A stretch of DNA of 64,000 nt. Origin: Arsenicicoccus piscis. GTDB taxonomy: Bacteria > Actinomycetota > Actinomycetes > Actinomycetales > Dermatophilaceae. The position numbers were made by a program, and so were the translations under genes. This document shows, one piece after another, positions 38,020-48,300 of the stretch. The DNA lies in the NCBI RefSeq assembly GCF_022568835.1, contig NZ_JAKZHV010000007.1, positions 1 through 64,000 on the forward strand. Reading direction: 5' to 3'. Below the pieces are notes generated by a model, which did not search any database, was not told the origin of the DNA, and was given only the letters and a program-made list of their open reading frames with translations. The number at the start of each line of letters is the position of its first letter. Position 1 is the stretch's first letter.

Positions 38020-38598
38020 ATGACCAGGACGAGCGCCTCCGCCCCCCTCATCTCTTCGACCACGATCGGCTCGACCATCGGGCTGGTCGGCGGCACGGTC
38101 TTCGTGCTCGCCAACCGGTCGGCGCTGCCCGGCCACTGGTCGACCGCCGCACTCGTGGCCTGGCTGGTGGCACTGGCGGCCGCTGTCTACTCGATCTACG
38201 TGCTGCGCGTCGAGCGCCGGCCCGACGCCGCGCCCAGCCGCTGGGCCGGGCCGATCTACCTCGGGTCCTGCCTCGCGATGATCGCCCTGATCGCAGCAGG
38301 TTCGGCGGTCCTCAGGGCGCGCGGCCAAGGGGACGCCGTGCCCGCGCTCATCGCTTTGGCGGTGGGCCTGCACTTCATCCCGTTCAGCCGCGCGTTCGGC
38401 CTCGACTTCTTCACCCGGCTCGGGATCGCGCTCAGCACCATCGGCGCGGTGGGCCTGGTCCTCGCCCTGACCTGGACCCTCACGGCGGCGGCCACCGCCG
38501 CGGTGCTCGCCGGCCTGGTCATGACCGCGATGATCGCCGCGGGCGCCGTGACCGCACCGCGCACGGCGGGCGCCGTCACCGCCGCCGACTCCCGCTGA
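38020..38598 (+). CDS. Multi-pass membrane protein of unknown function
   Basis: A 192-residue protein with six predicted hydrophobic segments, for example STIGLVGGTVFVLA, ALVAWLVALAAAVYSIYVL, YLGSCLAMIALIAAG and AALVMTAMIA-like segments at the end. HFIPFSRAFGLDFF between helices 4 and 5 looks conserved, but I cannot name the family. The 3' end overlaps the GH15 pseudogene stop on the other strand by 23 bp. A LuxR-type palindrome lies 60 bp upstream. Confidence 0.8.
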   Translation: MTRTSASAPLISSTTIGSTIGLVGGTVFVLANRSALPGHWSTAALVAWLVALAAAVYSIYVLRVERRPDAAPSRWAGPIYLGSCLAMIALIAAGSAVLRARGQGDAVPALIALAVGLHFIPFSRAFGLDFFTRLGIALSTIGAVGLVLALTWTLTAAATAAVLAGLVMTAMIAAGAVTAPRTAGAVTAADSR

Positions 38599-40480
38599 CG
38601 GGCGGTGCCGACCGGCGCTGACGACCGGCGGCAGTCGGGTCGGACAGCGCGCTCGCCGCGCGGATGAGCGCCAGGTGGCTGAACGCCTGCGGGAAGTTGC
38701 CGAGCAGCCGCCCGGCCTCGGCGTCGTACTCCTCGGCGAGCAGACCGAGGTCGTTGCGCACGGCGAGCAGCCGGTCCATCAGCGCGAGCGCGTCGGCCCG
38801 TCGGCCGGAGCGGGCATACTGCTCGACCAGCCAGAAGCTGCACATCAGGAAGGTCCCCTCCCCGCCACGCAGCCCGTCGCTGGTCACGGTGGCCCGGCTC
38901 CCCGCACCACCAGCCCCCGCAGCACTAGCCTCGCCATCACCACTGACAGCGTCCTCGGTCAGGTAGCGCCGCACGAAGCCGTGCCGGTCGACCAGGGTCT
39001 GCTCGATCCGCGCGGTGGTCGCGAGCATGACGTCAGAGTCGGCGGCCACGAAGCCGGTCTGCGGGATCTGCAGCAGCGCTGCGTCCACCGCGTCGGTGTC
39101 GTAGTGCTGCACGAACGACCCGTCTCGCACCCCGCGCGCCCAGATCTCGTCGTGCAGGCGGTCGCGATGGCCGCGCCACCGCTCTACGGGCCCTCGTAGA
39201 CCGTGCTCCTCCACCGCGCGCACACCGCGGTCGAACGCCGCCCACATCAGGACCCGACCGTGCGTGAACAGGTGCGGGTCACCGCGCACCTCCCAGATGC
39301 CGCGGTCGGGCTCCTCCAGGCGCGACTCGACCAGGCGCAGCAGGTTGCGCTGCAGCGACCACGAGAAGGCGTCCTCCTGCACACCGGCGGACCGCAGCCG
39401 GTCCAGGGCGAGCATGACCTCGCCGACGACGTCCGCTTAGTACTGGACGTAGGCGCCGTTGCCGACGCGCACCGGCCTCGAGGCGTGGTAGCCGGCCAGA
39501 TGGTCGAGCGTGCTCTCCGGGAGGTCGCGCTCACCGGCGACGCCGTACATGATCTGCAGGTCCTCGGGGTCGCCGGCGATCGCGCGCAGCAGCCAGTCAC
39601 GCCAGTGGGCAGCGACGTGGACGTGCCCGTGGCTCGCGAGCGCGTCGATGGTGAAGGCCGAGTCGCGCAGCCAGGTGTAGCGGTAGTCCCAGTTGCGCTC
39701 GCCCCCGATCGCCTCGGGCAGCGAGGTGGTGGGCGCGGCGACGATGCCGCCCGTGCTGTGCAGGGTGAGGGCGCGCAGGACCGCGAGCGAGTCGTTGACC
39801 TCCTCGGCATAGCGGCCCTGGACGTCCACCTCGTCGCGCCACCGGCGCCAGGTGCGGGTGAGCCAAGCCAGCTCGGCGTCCACGTCGGGGGCCACCGGCA
39901 CCGCCAGGTGCGAGGGCCGCCAGGTCAGCGACCAGGTGAGGGTCTGCCCCGCCTCCAGGTGGAACCGGCCGTGGTGCGTGGCGTCGCGGCCGGTCAGCCG
40001 GGGGCCGTGCAGGGTCAGCGAGTGCGGCCCGGCGGTCGCGCGCACCACCTCCGCGCCGCTCGGGTCGTGCGTCCGGCGCACCCACGGCGCGGTCCGGCCG
40101 TAGTCGAAGCGCATCACCAGATCGACCTCGACGTCGACGCTGCCGGCGGTGCACTCGACCCGCCGTACCACGCCGACCCCGGGATCGTTGGAGTCGTCCT
40201 TGCCGTGGGTGAGGAAGTCGGTGGTCGTGACCGACCCGGCGGGTGTCGTCCAGTCGGTGTCGAGCACGAAGCTGCCGTCGCGGTAGCGGCGCCCGTCTCA
40301 GACGCCGTCGACCGGCACCACCCGCCAGTAGCCGTTGCCGCTGTCACCCAGCAACCGGGCGAACACCGCGGGCGAGTCGAATCGCGGCACGCAGAGCCAG
40401 TCGATGCAGCCGTCCGCGACGAGCGCGGCGGTCTGCCGGTCGGAGAGCAGCGCGTAGCGCTCGGTCGGCGGCTGACTCAC
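38576..40480 (-). pseudogene. GH15 glucoamylase/trehalase-like gene with two in-frame stops
   Basis: Three open segments lie in one and the same frame and together give a complete 635-residue GH15 protein. The N-terminus is RYALLSDRQTAALVADGCID; the core is AIGGERNWDYRYTWLRDSAF and ESTLDHLAGYHASRPVRVGN; the C-terminal barrel ends GNFPQAFSHLALI. It is interrupted by TGA at 40298-40300, between VVPVDGV and DGRRYRDG, and by TAA at 39437-39439, between NGAYVQY and ADVVGEVM. CGA and CAA codons would restore Arg and the expected Gln, so both can be single C-to-T changes. Relatives include mycobacterial-type trehalases. It lies 12 bp after the cupin gene. Confidence 0.85.
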
Positions 40481-40492
40481 CGGCTCACCTGC

Positions 40493-40870
40493 TCACCGCT
40501 GCGGGAGGAGCATGGTCACGGTGAGCGTGGTGGGCTCCAGCGCGCGCACCGAGTGCCGCAGCAGCGCGGTGAGATGCAGGACCATCCCCGGTCGCAGGTC
40601 GATGGTGCGGTCGGGCACCACGAGCTCGGCCCGCCCGCGCCGGACCTCGATCAGCACCGGATGGTGCGCCGCGTGCTCGTGCAGCTCGTCACCCTCGGCG
40701 AACTCGAAGGCGACGATCTTGGCGGAGGGTTCGTCCAGCACGGTGCTGGCGCCCGGGCGGCCACCGCGCGAGGTGCTGTGCCCCGCCAGGGTCTCGACCA
40801 CCGTCGCGGTGCCCTCGGTCGTGCCGGGCGCACGTCCTTTGCTGACGTGTCCTTCGGTGGGATCGGCCAT
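40493..40870 (-). CDS. Cupin-domain protein
   Basis: A 125-residue single-domain cupin. The beta-barrel motifs are EFAEGDELHEHAAHHPVLIE (metal-binding His/Glu) and LRPGMVLHLTALLRHSVRAL. Small cupins of this kind often bind a metal and a small ligand. GGAGGG upstream of the ATG gives a good ribosome site. It sits between parE (upstream) and the GH15 pseudogene. Confidence 0.85.
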   Translation of the reverse strand: MADPTEGHVSKGRAPGTTEGTATVVETLAGHSTSRGGRPGASTVLDEPSAKIVAFEFAEGDELHEHAAHHPVLIEVRRGRAELVVPDRTIDLRPGMVLHLTALLRHSVRALEPTTLTVTMLLPQR

Positions 40871-40905
40871 GATCCCTCCTTCCTGTCCCGCCCATCGTCT
40901 CGCCC

Positions 40906-43032
40906 TCAGGCGTCGATGCGCTCGCTGTCGAGGGAGTGCGCGGAGTCGACGATGAAGTCCTTGCGCGGGGCCACCTCGTTGCCCATGAGCAGGTCGAAGA
41001 CGCGCTCGGCGGCCTCGGCGTCGGCCAGGGTGACCCGCCGCAGGGTGCGGTGCCGGGGGTCCATGGTCGTCTCGGCGAGCTGGTCGGCGTCCATCTCACC
41101 GAGCCCCTTGTAGCGCTGCGGCGGCATCTTGATCTTGCGGCCGCGGCGCTCGAGCGTCTTCATCGTCGTGCGCATCTCGGCCTCGTTGTAGGTGTAGAGC
41201 AGCTCGTTCTTCTTGGAGCCGGCGTTGATCACCTCGATGCGGTGCAGCGGCGGCACGGCGGCGTAGACCCGGCCCGCCTCGACGAGCGGGCGCATGTAGC
41301 GGAAGAACAGCGTCAGCAGCAGCGTGCGGATGTGGGCGCCGTCGACGTCGGCGTCGGTCATGATGATGACCTTGCCGTAGCGCACCAGGTCCAGGTCGAA
41401 GCTGCGCCCCGAGCCGGCCCCGATCACCTGGATGAGCGCGGCGCACTCGGCGTTCTTGAGCATGTCGCCGACGGTGGCCTTCTGGACGTTGAGGATCTTG
41501 CCGCGGATCGGCAGCAACGCCTGGAAGTCCGACAGCCGCGCGGCCTTCGCGGTGCCCATCGCGGAGTCCCCCTCGACGATGAACAGCTCGGTGCGCTCCA
41601 CGTCCGTCGAGCGGCAGTCGTAGAGCTTGGCCGGCAGGCTGGAGGACTCCAGCGCATTCTTGCGACGCTGGGTCTCCTTGTGCTGACGCGCCGAGATGCG
41701 CGACTTCATCTCGGCGACGACCTTCTCGAGCAGCTGGGACGCCTGGGTCTTGGTGTCCCGCTTCGTGGAGGTCAGCAGGGAGGTGAGCTCACGCTCTACG
41801 ACACCGGCGACGATGCCCCGGACCGCGCTGGTGCCGAGCACCTCCTTGGTCTGGCCCTCGAACTGGGGCTCGGCGAGCCGGACGGTGACCACCGCCGTCA
41901 GGCCGGCGAGGACGTCGTCCTTGTCGACCTTGTCGCCGCCGACCTTGAGCCGGCGCGCGTTGACCTCGAGCTGCTTGCGGAACACCTTGAGCAGCGCCTG
42001 CTCGAACCCGGCGACGTGGGTGCCGCCCTTGTGCGTGTGGATGATGTTGACGAACGCCTCGGTGCGGGTGTCGTAGCCCGTCCCCCACCGCAGCGCGATG
42101 TCGACCACGCACTCGCGCTCCATCTCGGTCGAGACCATGTGGCCCCGCGCGTCGAGCTGGGGCACCGTCTCGGTGAAGGTGTCGGAGCCCTGCAGCCGCC
42201 ACACGTCGGTGACCGGCTGGTCGGGGGCGAGGAACTCGACGAACTCGCTGATGCCGGCGGCGTTCTCGAAGCGCTCCTCGACCGGACCGTCCTCGCCCGG
42301 CGTGCCCTTGACCCGGCGCTCGTCACGGCACTGGATGCTCAGCCCCGGCACGAGGAACGCGGTCTGGCGGGCCCGGTCGGTGAGCTCGGTCCAGGACAGC
42401 TCGGCGGTCTTGAGGAAGATCTGCGGGTCGGTCCAGTAGCGCACGCGGCTGCCGGTGGTGCCGCGCTTGGCCTTGCCGACCACCCGCAGCTCGGACCCGG
42501 ACTCGAACGGCGTGAACGGGCTGTCCGGCCCAGCCCCCGCCGAGTCGTCGAACGTGCCGGGCTCGCCGCGCCGAAAGCTCATGGCGTAGGTCTTGCCGGC
42601 GCGGTCGACCTCGACGTCGAGGCGGGCGGCGAGGGCGTTGACGACCGACGCGCCGACGCCGTGCAGGCCACCGGACGCGGCATAGGAGCCACCACCGAAC
42701 TTGCCGCCGGCGTGCAGCTTGGTGAAGACGACCTCGACCCCCGAGAGGCCGGTGCGCGGCTCGATGTCGGTGGGGATGCCGCGACCGTCGTCGCGCACGG
42801 TCACCGAACCGTCCTCACCCAGGACGACGGCGATCGCCGAGCAGTGGCCGCCGAGGGCCTCGTCGACGGCGTTGTCGATGATCTCCCACAGGCAGTGCAT
42901 GACACCGCGGCTGTCGGTCGACCCGATGTACATCCCCGGTCGCTTGCGGACAGCCTCCAGGCCCTCGAGCACCTGAAGATGGCGCGCGGAGTACTCGTCG
43001 GTCGACGTCTGGCTCTTGCGGGTCTCTGGCAC
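40906..43032 (-). CDS. parE: DNA topoisomerase IV (gyrase-like) subunit B
   Basis: A 708-residue type IIA topoisomerase B subunit with a GTG start. The GHKL ATPase domain has RKRPGMYIGSTDSRGVMHCL, NAVDEALGGH and GDGRGIP-like GRGIPTDIE. The transducer follows, then the TOPRIM domain with ELFIVEGDSAMGTAKAARL and MTDADVDGAHIRTLLLTLFF. The C-terminal motif MPPQRYKGLGEMDADQL is conserved. It pairs with the A subunit encoded at 23885. The DUF7455 gene next to it is also the usual actinobacterial neighbour. Confidence 0.94.
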   Translation of the reverse strand: MPETRKSQTSTDEYSARHLQVLEGLEAVRKRPGMYIGSTDSRGVMHCLWEIIDNAVDEALGGHCSAIAVVLGEDGSVTVRDDGRGIPTDIEPRTGLSGVEVVFTKLHAGGKFGGGSYAASGGLHGVGASVVNALAARLDVEVDRAGKTYAMSFRRGEPGTFDDSAGAGPDSPFTPFESGSELRVVGKAKRGTTGSRVRYWTDPQIFLKTAELSWTELTDRARQTAFLVPGLSIQCRDERRVKGTPGEDGPVEERFENAAGISEFVEFLAPDQPVTDVWRLQGSDTFTETVPQLDARGHMVSTEMERECVVDIALRWGTGYDTRTEAFVNIIHTHKGGTHVAGFEQALLKVFRKQLEVNARRLKVGGDKVDKDDVLAGLTAVVTVRLAEPQFEGQTKEVLGTSAVRGIVAGVVERELTSLLTSTKRDTKTQASQLLEKVVAEMKSRISARQHKETQRRKNALESSSLPAKLYDCRSTDVERTELFIVEGDSAMGTAKAARLSDFQALLPIRGKILNVQKATVGDMLKNAECAALIQVIGAGSGRSFDLDLVRYGKVIIMTDADVDGAHIRTLLLTLFFRYMRPLVEAGRVYAAVPPLHRIEVINAGSKKNELLYTYNEAEMRTTMKTLERRGRKIKMPPQRYKGLGEMDADQLAETTMDPRHRTLRRVTLADAEAAERVFDLLMGNEVAPRKDFIVDSAHSLDSERIDA

Positions 43033-43039
43033 GGCCGTG

Positions 43040-43045
43040 ACGCTA
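43040..43045 (-). promoter_or_regulatory. -10 box of a probable leaderless promoter (parE)
   Basis: TAGCGT on the minus strand ends 7 bp before the GTG at 43032. No Shine-Dalgarno sequence is present. Confidence 0.55.
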
Positions 43046-43180
43046 CCCGCCCCCTCTGACAGACCCCTGCAGGCACGCCCACCAGGACGCTCACAGGCTG
43101 GCCAAATACCGTGAGGGAAGGAATCGGCATGGAAGACTGTTGACTACGCCGTGCACGACATCGACGAGAAGGAGGCCGAC

Positions 43181-43399
43181 GTGACTGCCGCTCTTGCATC
43201 CAAGGAGCTGACCGCAGCCGATCGCTGCGACCGTTGTGGCGCTCAGGCCTACATCCGGGCCCGCCTGGCCACGGGGGGCGAGCTGCTCTTCTGCGCCCAC
43301 CACGGGCGTGAGCACCTCGACAAGCTCAAGACGATCGCGGTCGAGATCGACGACCAGACCGCGCGGCTCGTGGAGTCCACCATGGCGACCGAGCTGTAG
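43181..43399 (+). CDS. DUF7455 zinc-ribbon-like small protein
   Basis: A 72-residue protein beginning VTAALASKELTAADRCDRCG. It has CDRCGAQAYIRA followed by LLFCAHHGREH, a C-x2-C ... C-x2-H arrangement likely to bind zinc. AAGGAGG at 43169-43175 fixes the GTG start at 43181. The family occurs between sigA and parE in Actinobacteria; its function is unknown. Confidence 0.9.
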   Translation: MTAALASKELTAADRCDRCGAQAYIRARLATGGELLFCAHHGREHLDKLKTIAVEIDDQTARLVESTMATEL

Positions 43400-43411
43400 C
43401 AGCACCCGATC

Positions 43412-43448
43412 ACGACGGGCCGCACCCCTCCCGGGTGCGGCCCGTCGT
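43412..43448 (+). terminator. Strong hairpin terminator after the DUF7455 gene
   Basis: A perfect 16-bp stem, ACGACGGGCCGCACCC at 43412-43427 with GGGTGCGGCCCGTCGT at 43433-43448, has a 5-base loop and lies 12 bp after the stop codon. There is no U-tract. The downstream flank repeats CCCGTCGTCGTTGTCGAGA twice. Confidence 0.85.
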
Positions 43449-43541
43449 CGTTGTCGAGAACCCGTCGTCGTTGTCGAGACCCGTCGGGGACGCGTCGAGA
43501 ACGCGTCCAGAACGCCCACCACCTGAGGGGATACTGAGGCC

Positions 43542-44036
43542 ATGGACTCCTCCGTGATCACGAGCATCGCTGCCCTCGGCGTGGTGGTGGGTCTGCTCGG
43601 CATCGTCATCCCGGTGCTGCCCGGCCTGCTGCTCGTCTGGGGCTCGGTGGCCGTCTGGGCAGCGCTGGCCCAGAGCGCCGCGGGCTGGGCGGTGCTCGCG
43701 ATCGTCACCGTGCTCTACGGCATCGGGCTCACCACGCAGTACCTCCTGCCGGGGCGCGCACTGAAGAACCAGGGCATCCACTGGACCACCACGCTCGCGG
43801 GGGTGGCGGTCGGCATCGTCGGCTTCTTCGTGATCCCGGTCGTCGGGTTCTTCGCCGGGTTCGTGCTCGGCATCTTCCTCGTGCAGCTGAGCAAGCTGGG
43901 CTCGGCGCGGGCGGCCTGGCCGTCCACCGTCCACGCGCTGCGCGCCGTCGGCCTGTCGATGCTGATCGAGCTCGGTGCCGGCGTGCTGATCGCCGCGACC
44001 TTCGCGGTCGCGGTCCTGAGTGGCGTCGGGCGCTGA
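43542..44036 (+). CDS. DUF456 membrane protein
   Basis: A 164-residue, very hydrophobic protein with two repeats of the family motif: VVGLLGIVIPVLPGLLLVWG near the N-terminus and VGIVGFFVIPVVGFFAGFVL in the middle. About five membrane segments are visible. DUF456 proteins are conserved integral membrane proteins of unknown function. It is convergent with the M1 peptidase gene. Confidence 0.9.
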   Translation: MDSSVITSIAALGVVVGLLGIVIPVLPGLLLVWGSVAVWAALAQSAAGWAVLAIVTVLYGIGLTTQYLLPGRALKNQGIHWTTTLAGVAVGIVGFFVIPVVGFFAGFVLGIFLVQLSKLGSARAAWPSTVHALRAVGLSMLIELGAGVLIAATFAVAVLSGVGR

Positions 44037-44080
44037 CCGGCTGGTCGCGCCTCGTGGGGCGCTGAGGCGAGCGGCGCGGT

Positions 44081-45391
44081 CTACGCCTCGAGCTGCGGCA
44101 GCGGCGAAAGCGCCTCGGTGTAGAGCCACCGGTCGAGCAGCGGGGCCACCGGCTCACGGGTGAAGGCCTGCACGTGGTGGGCGAACATCATCGTGGTGAC
44201 GACGCCGTGCCGGTGCCGGGTGGTCCAGGTGCGCAGCATCTCGAAGAAGTCGCGGTCGCCGAGCAGCGCCCGGATCGCGTGCACGGTCAGCGCCCCGCGC
44301 TTGTAGACCCGGTCGTCGAACATGTCGCTGCTGCCGGGGCTGCCGACGAGCAGGTCCTGCGGCGAGCGGGCGAGCCGCTGCCAGTGCACGGCGGCCTGCT
44401 GCTGGGCCGTCCCGCGACCGGAGTGCTCGGACCAGAGCCACTCGCTGTAGCACGCGAAGCCCTCGTGCAGCCAGATGTCCTCCCAGCTCTCGGCCGTCAG
44501 GCTGTTGCCGAACCACTGGTGCGAGAGCTCGTGCGCGACCAGCCGCTCGTTGTCCCAGCGCGGGACGACGTGGTTGCGGCCGAAGCTCGCGAATCCTTGC
44601 GCCTCGAGCGGGATCTCGAGCGGGTCGTCGGTGATCCCCACCCGGTAGGTCGAGAACGGGTAGGGCCCGAAGAGCCGCTCGTAGAGCTCGAGCATCGCCA
44701 CCTGCTCGGCGAACGCCGTGCCCGGGCCGACGGCAAGGCCGCGCGGGTGGACGATCTCCACCGGCACGCTCGCAGCGCGGTGCTCCACCTCGGCCGGGCC
44801 GATCTGCACCGACGCGAGGTAGGGCGCCATCGGCTCGCGCTGCTCGTAGACCCACGTGGTGCTCGCCCCGCGTCGGCGCCGCGAGACCAGTTCGCCGTTG
44901 CCGGCGACGTGGTAGGCGGCTGCGACCGTGACGGCCACCCGGTAGGTCGCCTTGTCGGCCGCCCAGTCGTTGCACGGGAACCACGATGGCGCGCCGTAGG
45001 GCTGGGAGCCGACGAGCACCCCGTCGGTGAGCTCCTCCCAGCCGGCGGTGCCGTGCGGCCCGCGGACAGGACGGGGCTTGCCGGAGTACCGGACGACCAC
45101 GGTGACCGGTCGGTCCGGCGGCAGCGGCGCGACCGGCCGCACCGTCAGGCAGTCCCCTCGTTGGCCCGAGCGCTGGGGCCGGCGACCGTCGACGCTGACC
45201 GACGAGACGTGCAGACCGTGCAGGTCCAGGGACAGCTCGTCGAGCTCCTGGACGGGCACGACGGTGAGGGTCGCGGTGCCCTCGAGCCGGTTCGTGGCGA
45301 CCTTGTAGTCCAGGCTCAGGTCATAGTGCGTGACGTGGTAGCGGGTGTCGCCGTGCCCTGGGACGTACGGGTCGGGCGTGAACTGCGACAC
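44081..45391 (-). CDS. M1-family zinc metallopeptidase (aminopeptidase N-like)
   Basis: A 436-residue M1 peptidase, shorter than PepN (about 850) because it lacks the large C-terminal helical domain. The zinc motif is HELSHQWFGN, with the third ligand 18 residues on in WLHEGFACYSEW, and the N-terminal beta domain starts YHVTHYDLSLDYKVATNRLE. The GAMEN-like exopeptidase loop is not obvious (LEAQGFASFGRN is in its place). It starts 6 bp after the Pls/PosA stop, so the two are one operon. Removal or processing of the polymer made by that synthetase is a reasonable inference. Confidence 0.9.
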   Translation of the reverse strand: MSQFTPDPYVPGHGDTRYHVTHYDLSLDYKVATNRLEGTATLTVVPVQELDELSLDLHGLHVSSVSVDGRRPQRSGQRGDCLTVRPVAPLPPDRPVTVVVRYSGKPRPVRGPHGTAGWEELTDGVLVGSQPYGAPSWFPCNDWAADKATYRVAVTVAAAYHVAGNGELVSRRRRGASTTWVYEQREPMAPYLASVQIGPAEVEHRAASVPVEIVHPRGLAVGPGTAFAEQVAMLELYERLFGPYPFSTYRVGITDDPLEIPLEAQGFASFGRNHVVPRWDNERLVAHELSHQWFGNSLTAESWEDIWLHEGFACYSEWLWSEHSGRGTAQQQAAVHWQRLARSPQDLLVGSPGSSDMFDDRVYKRGALTVHAIRALLGDRDFFEMLRTWTTRHRHGVVTTMMFAHHVQAFTREPVAPLLDRWLYTEALSPLPQLEA

Positions 45392-45397
45392 CCACCA

Positions 45398-48300
45398 TCA
45401 CTCCTTCTGCTCGTTCGTGTCCGTGCTCTGCTGGGTCGTGTCCTGCTGGGCCGTGCTCGGCTCGGGCGAGCTCGGCTCGCTCGAGACCCAGGGGCCGATC
45501 GGGTTCCCGATCCAGCGGGTGAGGTCGGGCACCGACTCGCCGCGCATGACGAGCGAGGCCGGCCCGACGGTGGCGTGCCGACCGATGGTCGACGCCGGCA
45601 GGACGACGCTGTTGGGCCCGAGCGTAGCCCCGCGCCGCAGGGTGACCGAATCGCAGGCCAGCACCCGGTCGTGGAACAGGTGCGTCTGCACGACGGTGCC
45701 CCGGTTGACGGTGGCGCCGTCGCCGAGCTCGACGAGGTCCGCCTCCGGCAGCCAGTAGCTCTCGCACCACACCCCGCGTCCGATCCGCGCGCCGAGGCTG
45801 CGCAGCCACACGACGAGCACGGGCGTGCCGAGCACGTAGCGCGCGAACCACGGCACCGCGACCGACTCGACGAACGCGTCGGCCAGCTCGTTGCGCCACA
45901 CGAAGCTGCTCCAGAGCGGGTGCTCGGAGCGGCCGACCCGGCCGACGAGCAGCCACTTGGCGGCGGTCGCGAGCACCGCGGCGAGCGCCCCGGCTGCCAC
46001 CAGCGCCGGCCCGGCGACGACCAGCGCCAGCCACCAGGACACCGACCCGGCGGCGAGGACCGCGATACCGACGAGCGCGTAGAGCCCTACGTTGGCGAGA
46101 AGAGCGAACCCGCGGCACAGCTCGACCAGGGCCCGTGCCACCCGCAGCCGCTGCGGCGGGTTGAAGGTGCGGGTGTCGTCGGTGGAGCCGGCGCTACGAC
46201 GCAACCGCTCGGGAGGGCTACCGATCCAGGAGCTGCCCTTCTTGGCGCTGGTGCGCCGGGGCGCAGCCGACAGGACCGCGACCAGACCCTTGCTCGGCAC
46301 CTTGCGACCCGGAGCGGCCATGCCGGAGTTGCCGACGAAGGCATGCTTGCCGACCTTGACCTGCTCCACGCGCAGCCAGCCACCACCGAGCTCGTAGCTG
46401 CCGATCAGGGTGTCGTCGGCGAGGAACGCCCCCGCGCCGACGGTGACCAGGCTCGGCAGCATCAGCACGGTCGAGGCCTCCACGTCCCGCCCCAGCCGGG
46501 CGCCGAGGGCGCGCAGCCAGGCCGGCGTCGCCGCTGAGGAGTAGAGCGGGAACAGCCACGTGCGCGCCTCGTCCAGCACGCGCATGGTGGCCCACGCGGC
46601 CCACGCGGGGGCGCTCTGGACCAGGTGCGGCCCGGGTTGCACCAGGGCGCCGAGGAGGCGGACCAGCACGAGGATCAGCAGGGCCAGCGCGACGTAGCCG
46701 ACGACGGCCCCGAGCGGCAGCGACAGGGCCACCCGGGTGGCGAGGCCGCCGAGCGTGGTCGCAGGCTGCAGCAACGGCCAGCAGGCGGCCACGCCCACGA
46801 CCACCGCAACCACCGGTAGGAGGGAGACGCCGATGCCGGTGAGGGCGTAGGTCACCGTCCAGCGCCGCTTGTCCTGGGGTCGGACGTCGCCCCAGGCGGG
46901 GCGGGCCCGACCGGTCCGACCGGCGGGCGCACCGGCCCAGCGCTCCCCCGGCGGCACCGTGCCGAGCACGCCGGAGCCCGGGCTGATCTCGGCGCCGTCG
47001 CCGACGACGGTGCCGGGGCCGAGCGAGCTGCGGGCACCGACCCGGGCCCGCTTCCCGACGCCGATGCTGTCGACGTGCAGGGTGCGCCCGTCGATCCAGT
47101 GACCGGTGAGGTCCACCTCGGGCTCGATCGAGGCACCGTCCCCGACCTTCAGCAGACCGGTGATGGGTGGCACGGTGTGCAGGTCGACGTCGCGGCCGAG
47201 GCGGGCGCCGAGCAGCCGGGCGTACCACCGCAGCAGGGCCGCGCCGGAGACGCCTCCGGCGCCCAGCTCGTCGGCGAGCCGCTCGGCGAGCCAGATGCGC
47301 AGGTGCACCTTCCCGCCGCGGGGATAGCGGCCGGGCTGCAGGCCACGCAGGATCAGCCGGGCGCCGCCCGCCGCGAGCAGGATCCGCCCGACTGGCGTCA
47401 CGAGGACCAGCCAGCCGAGCACGATCGCCCACCAGGGTGCGGTCGGCGCTGCGGCCAGGCCGAGGTCGTGCGCGACCGTCGACGCCGCAGCGAGGTGGAC
47501 CACGAAGCGGGCGCCCCCGATCACCCGCAGCCCGGTGACGGCCGCGACCTGACCTACCTGGGTCTTGAGCGGGACCGGCGGGACCTCCTCGTTGAGGATC
47601 GAGGTCGGGGCGCCGAGCTCGTCGAGGTAGCCGGCGACGTCCCCGAGGCGCGGTCGCTCGTAGACCACGGCCACGGTCGTCTCGGGGTGCCGCTCGCGCA
47701 GCCGCGCGACGACCTGGGCCGCGGCCAGGCTGCCACCGCCGAGGTCGAAGAAGTCGGCGTCCGGGCCGTCGGCGCGGGCGCCGAGGACGTCGGTCCACAC
47801 GTCGCGGATCCAGGCCTCGGTCTCGGTCAGCGGGGCACCGTGCTCGTCGGTGCCGTCGCCCGACTCGGGCAGCGGCCAGGGCAGCGCGTCGCGATCGATC
47901 TTGCCCGACGTGCGGGTCGGCAGGTCGGGGACCACGGCGAGGCGGGGCACGAGCGCGGCGGGCATGTCCTGGCGCAGCCGCTCCCGGGCGGCCGCGACGT
48001 CGAAGGTCTCGTCGGCGGTCAGGTAGCCGACGAGCAGCTTGGTGCCGCTCGCGGTCGTGCGCACCGCCGCGGCGGCACCCTCGACGCCGGGCAGCTGCAG
48101 CAGCGCCGAGTCGATCTCGCCGAGCTCGATCCGGCGGCCGCCGACCTTGACCTGGTCGTCGGCGCGGCCGAGGAAGAGCAGCCCCTCGTCGTCACGGCGC
48201 ACCAGGTCGCCGGAGCGGTAGGCGCGCTCCCAGCCGAGCGTGGGCATGGGGGCGTACTTCTCGGCGTCCTTGGCCGGGTCGAGGTAGCGCGCGAGCCCTA

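Noticed and set aside
40298..40300. Selenocysteine or stop-codon readthrough in the GH15 gene
   Set aside because: GH15 enzymes are not selenoproteins, a second stop (TAA) follows in the same frame, and both stops are one C-to-T change from expected codons.
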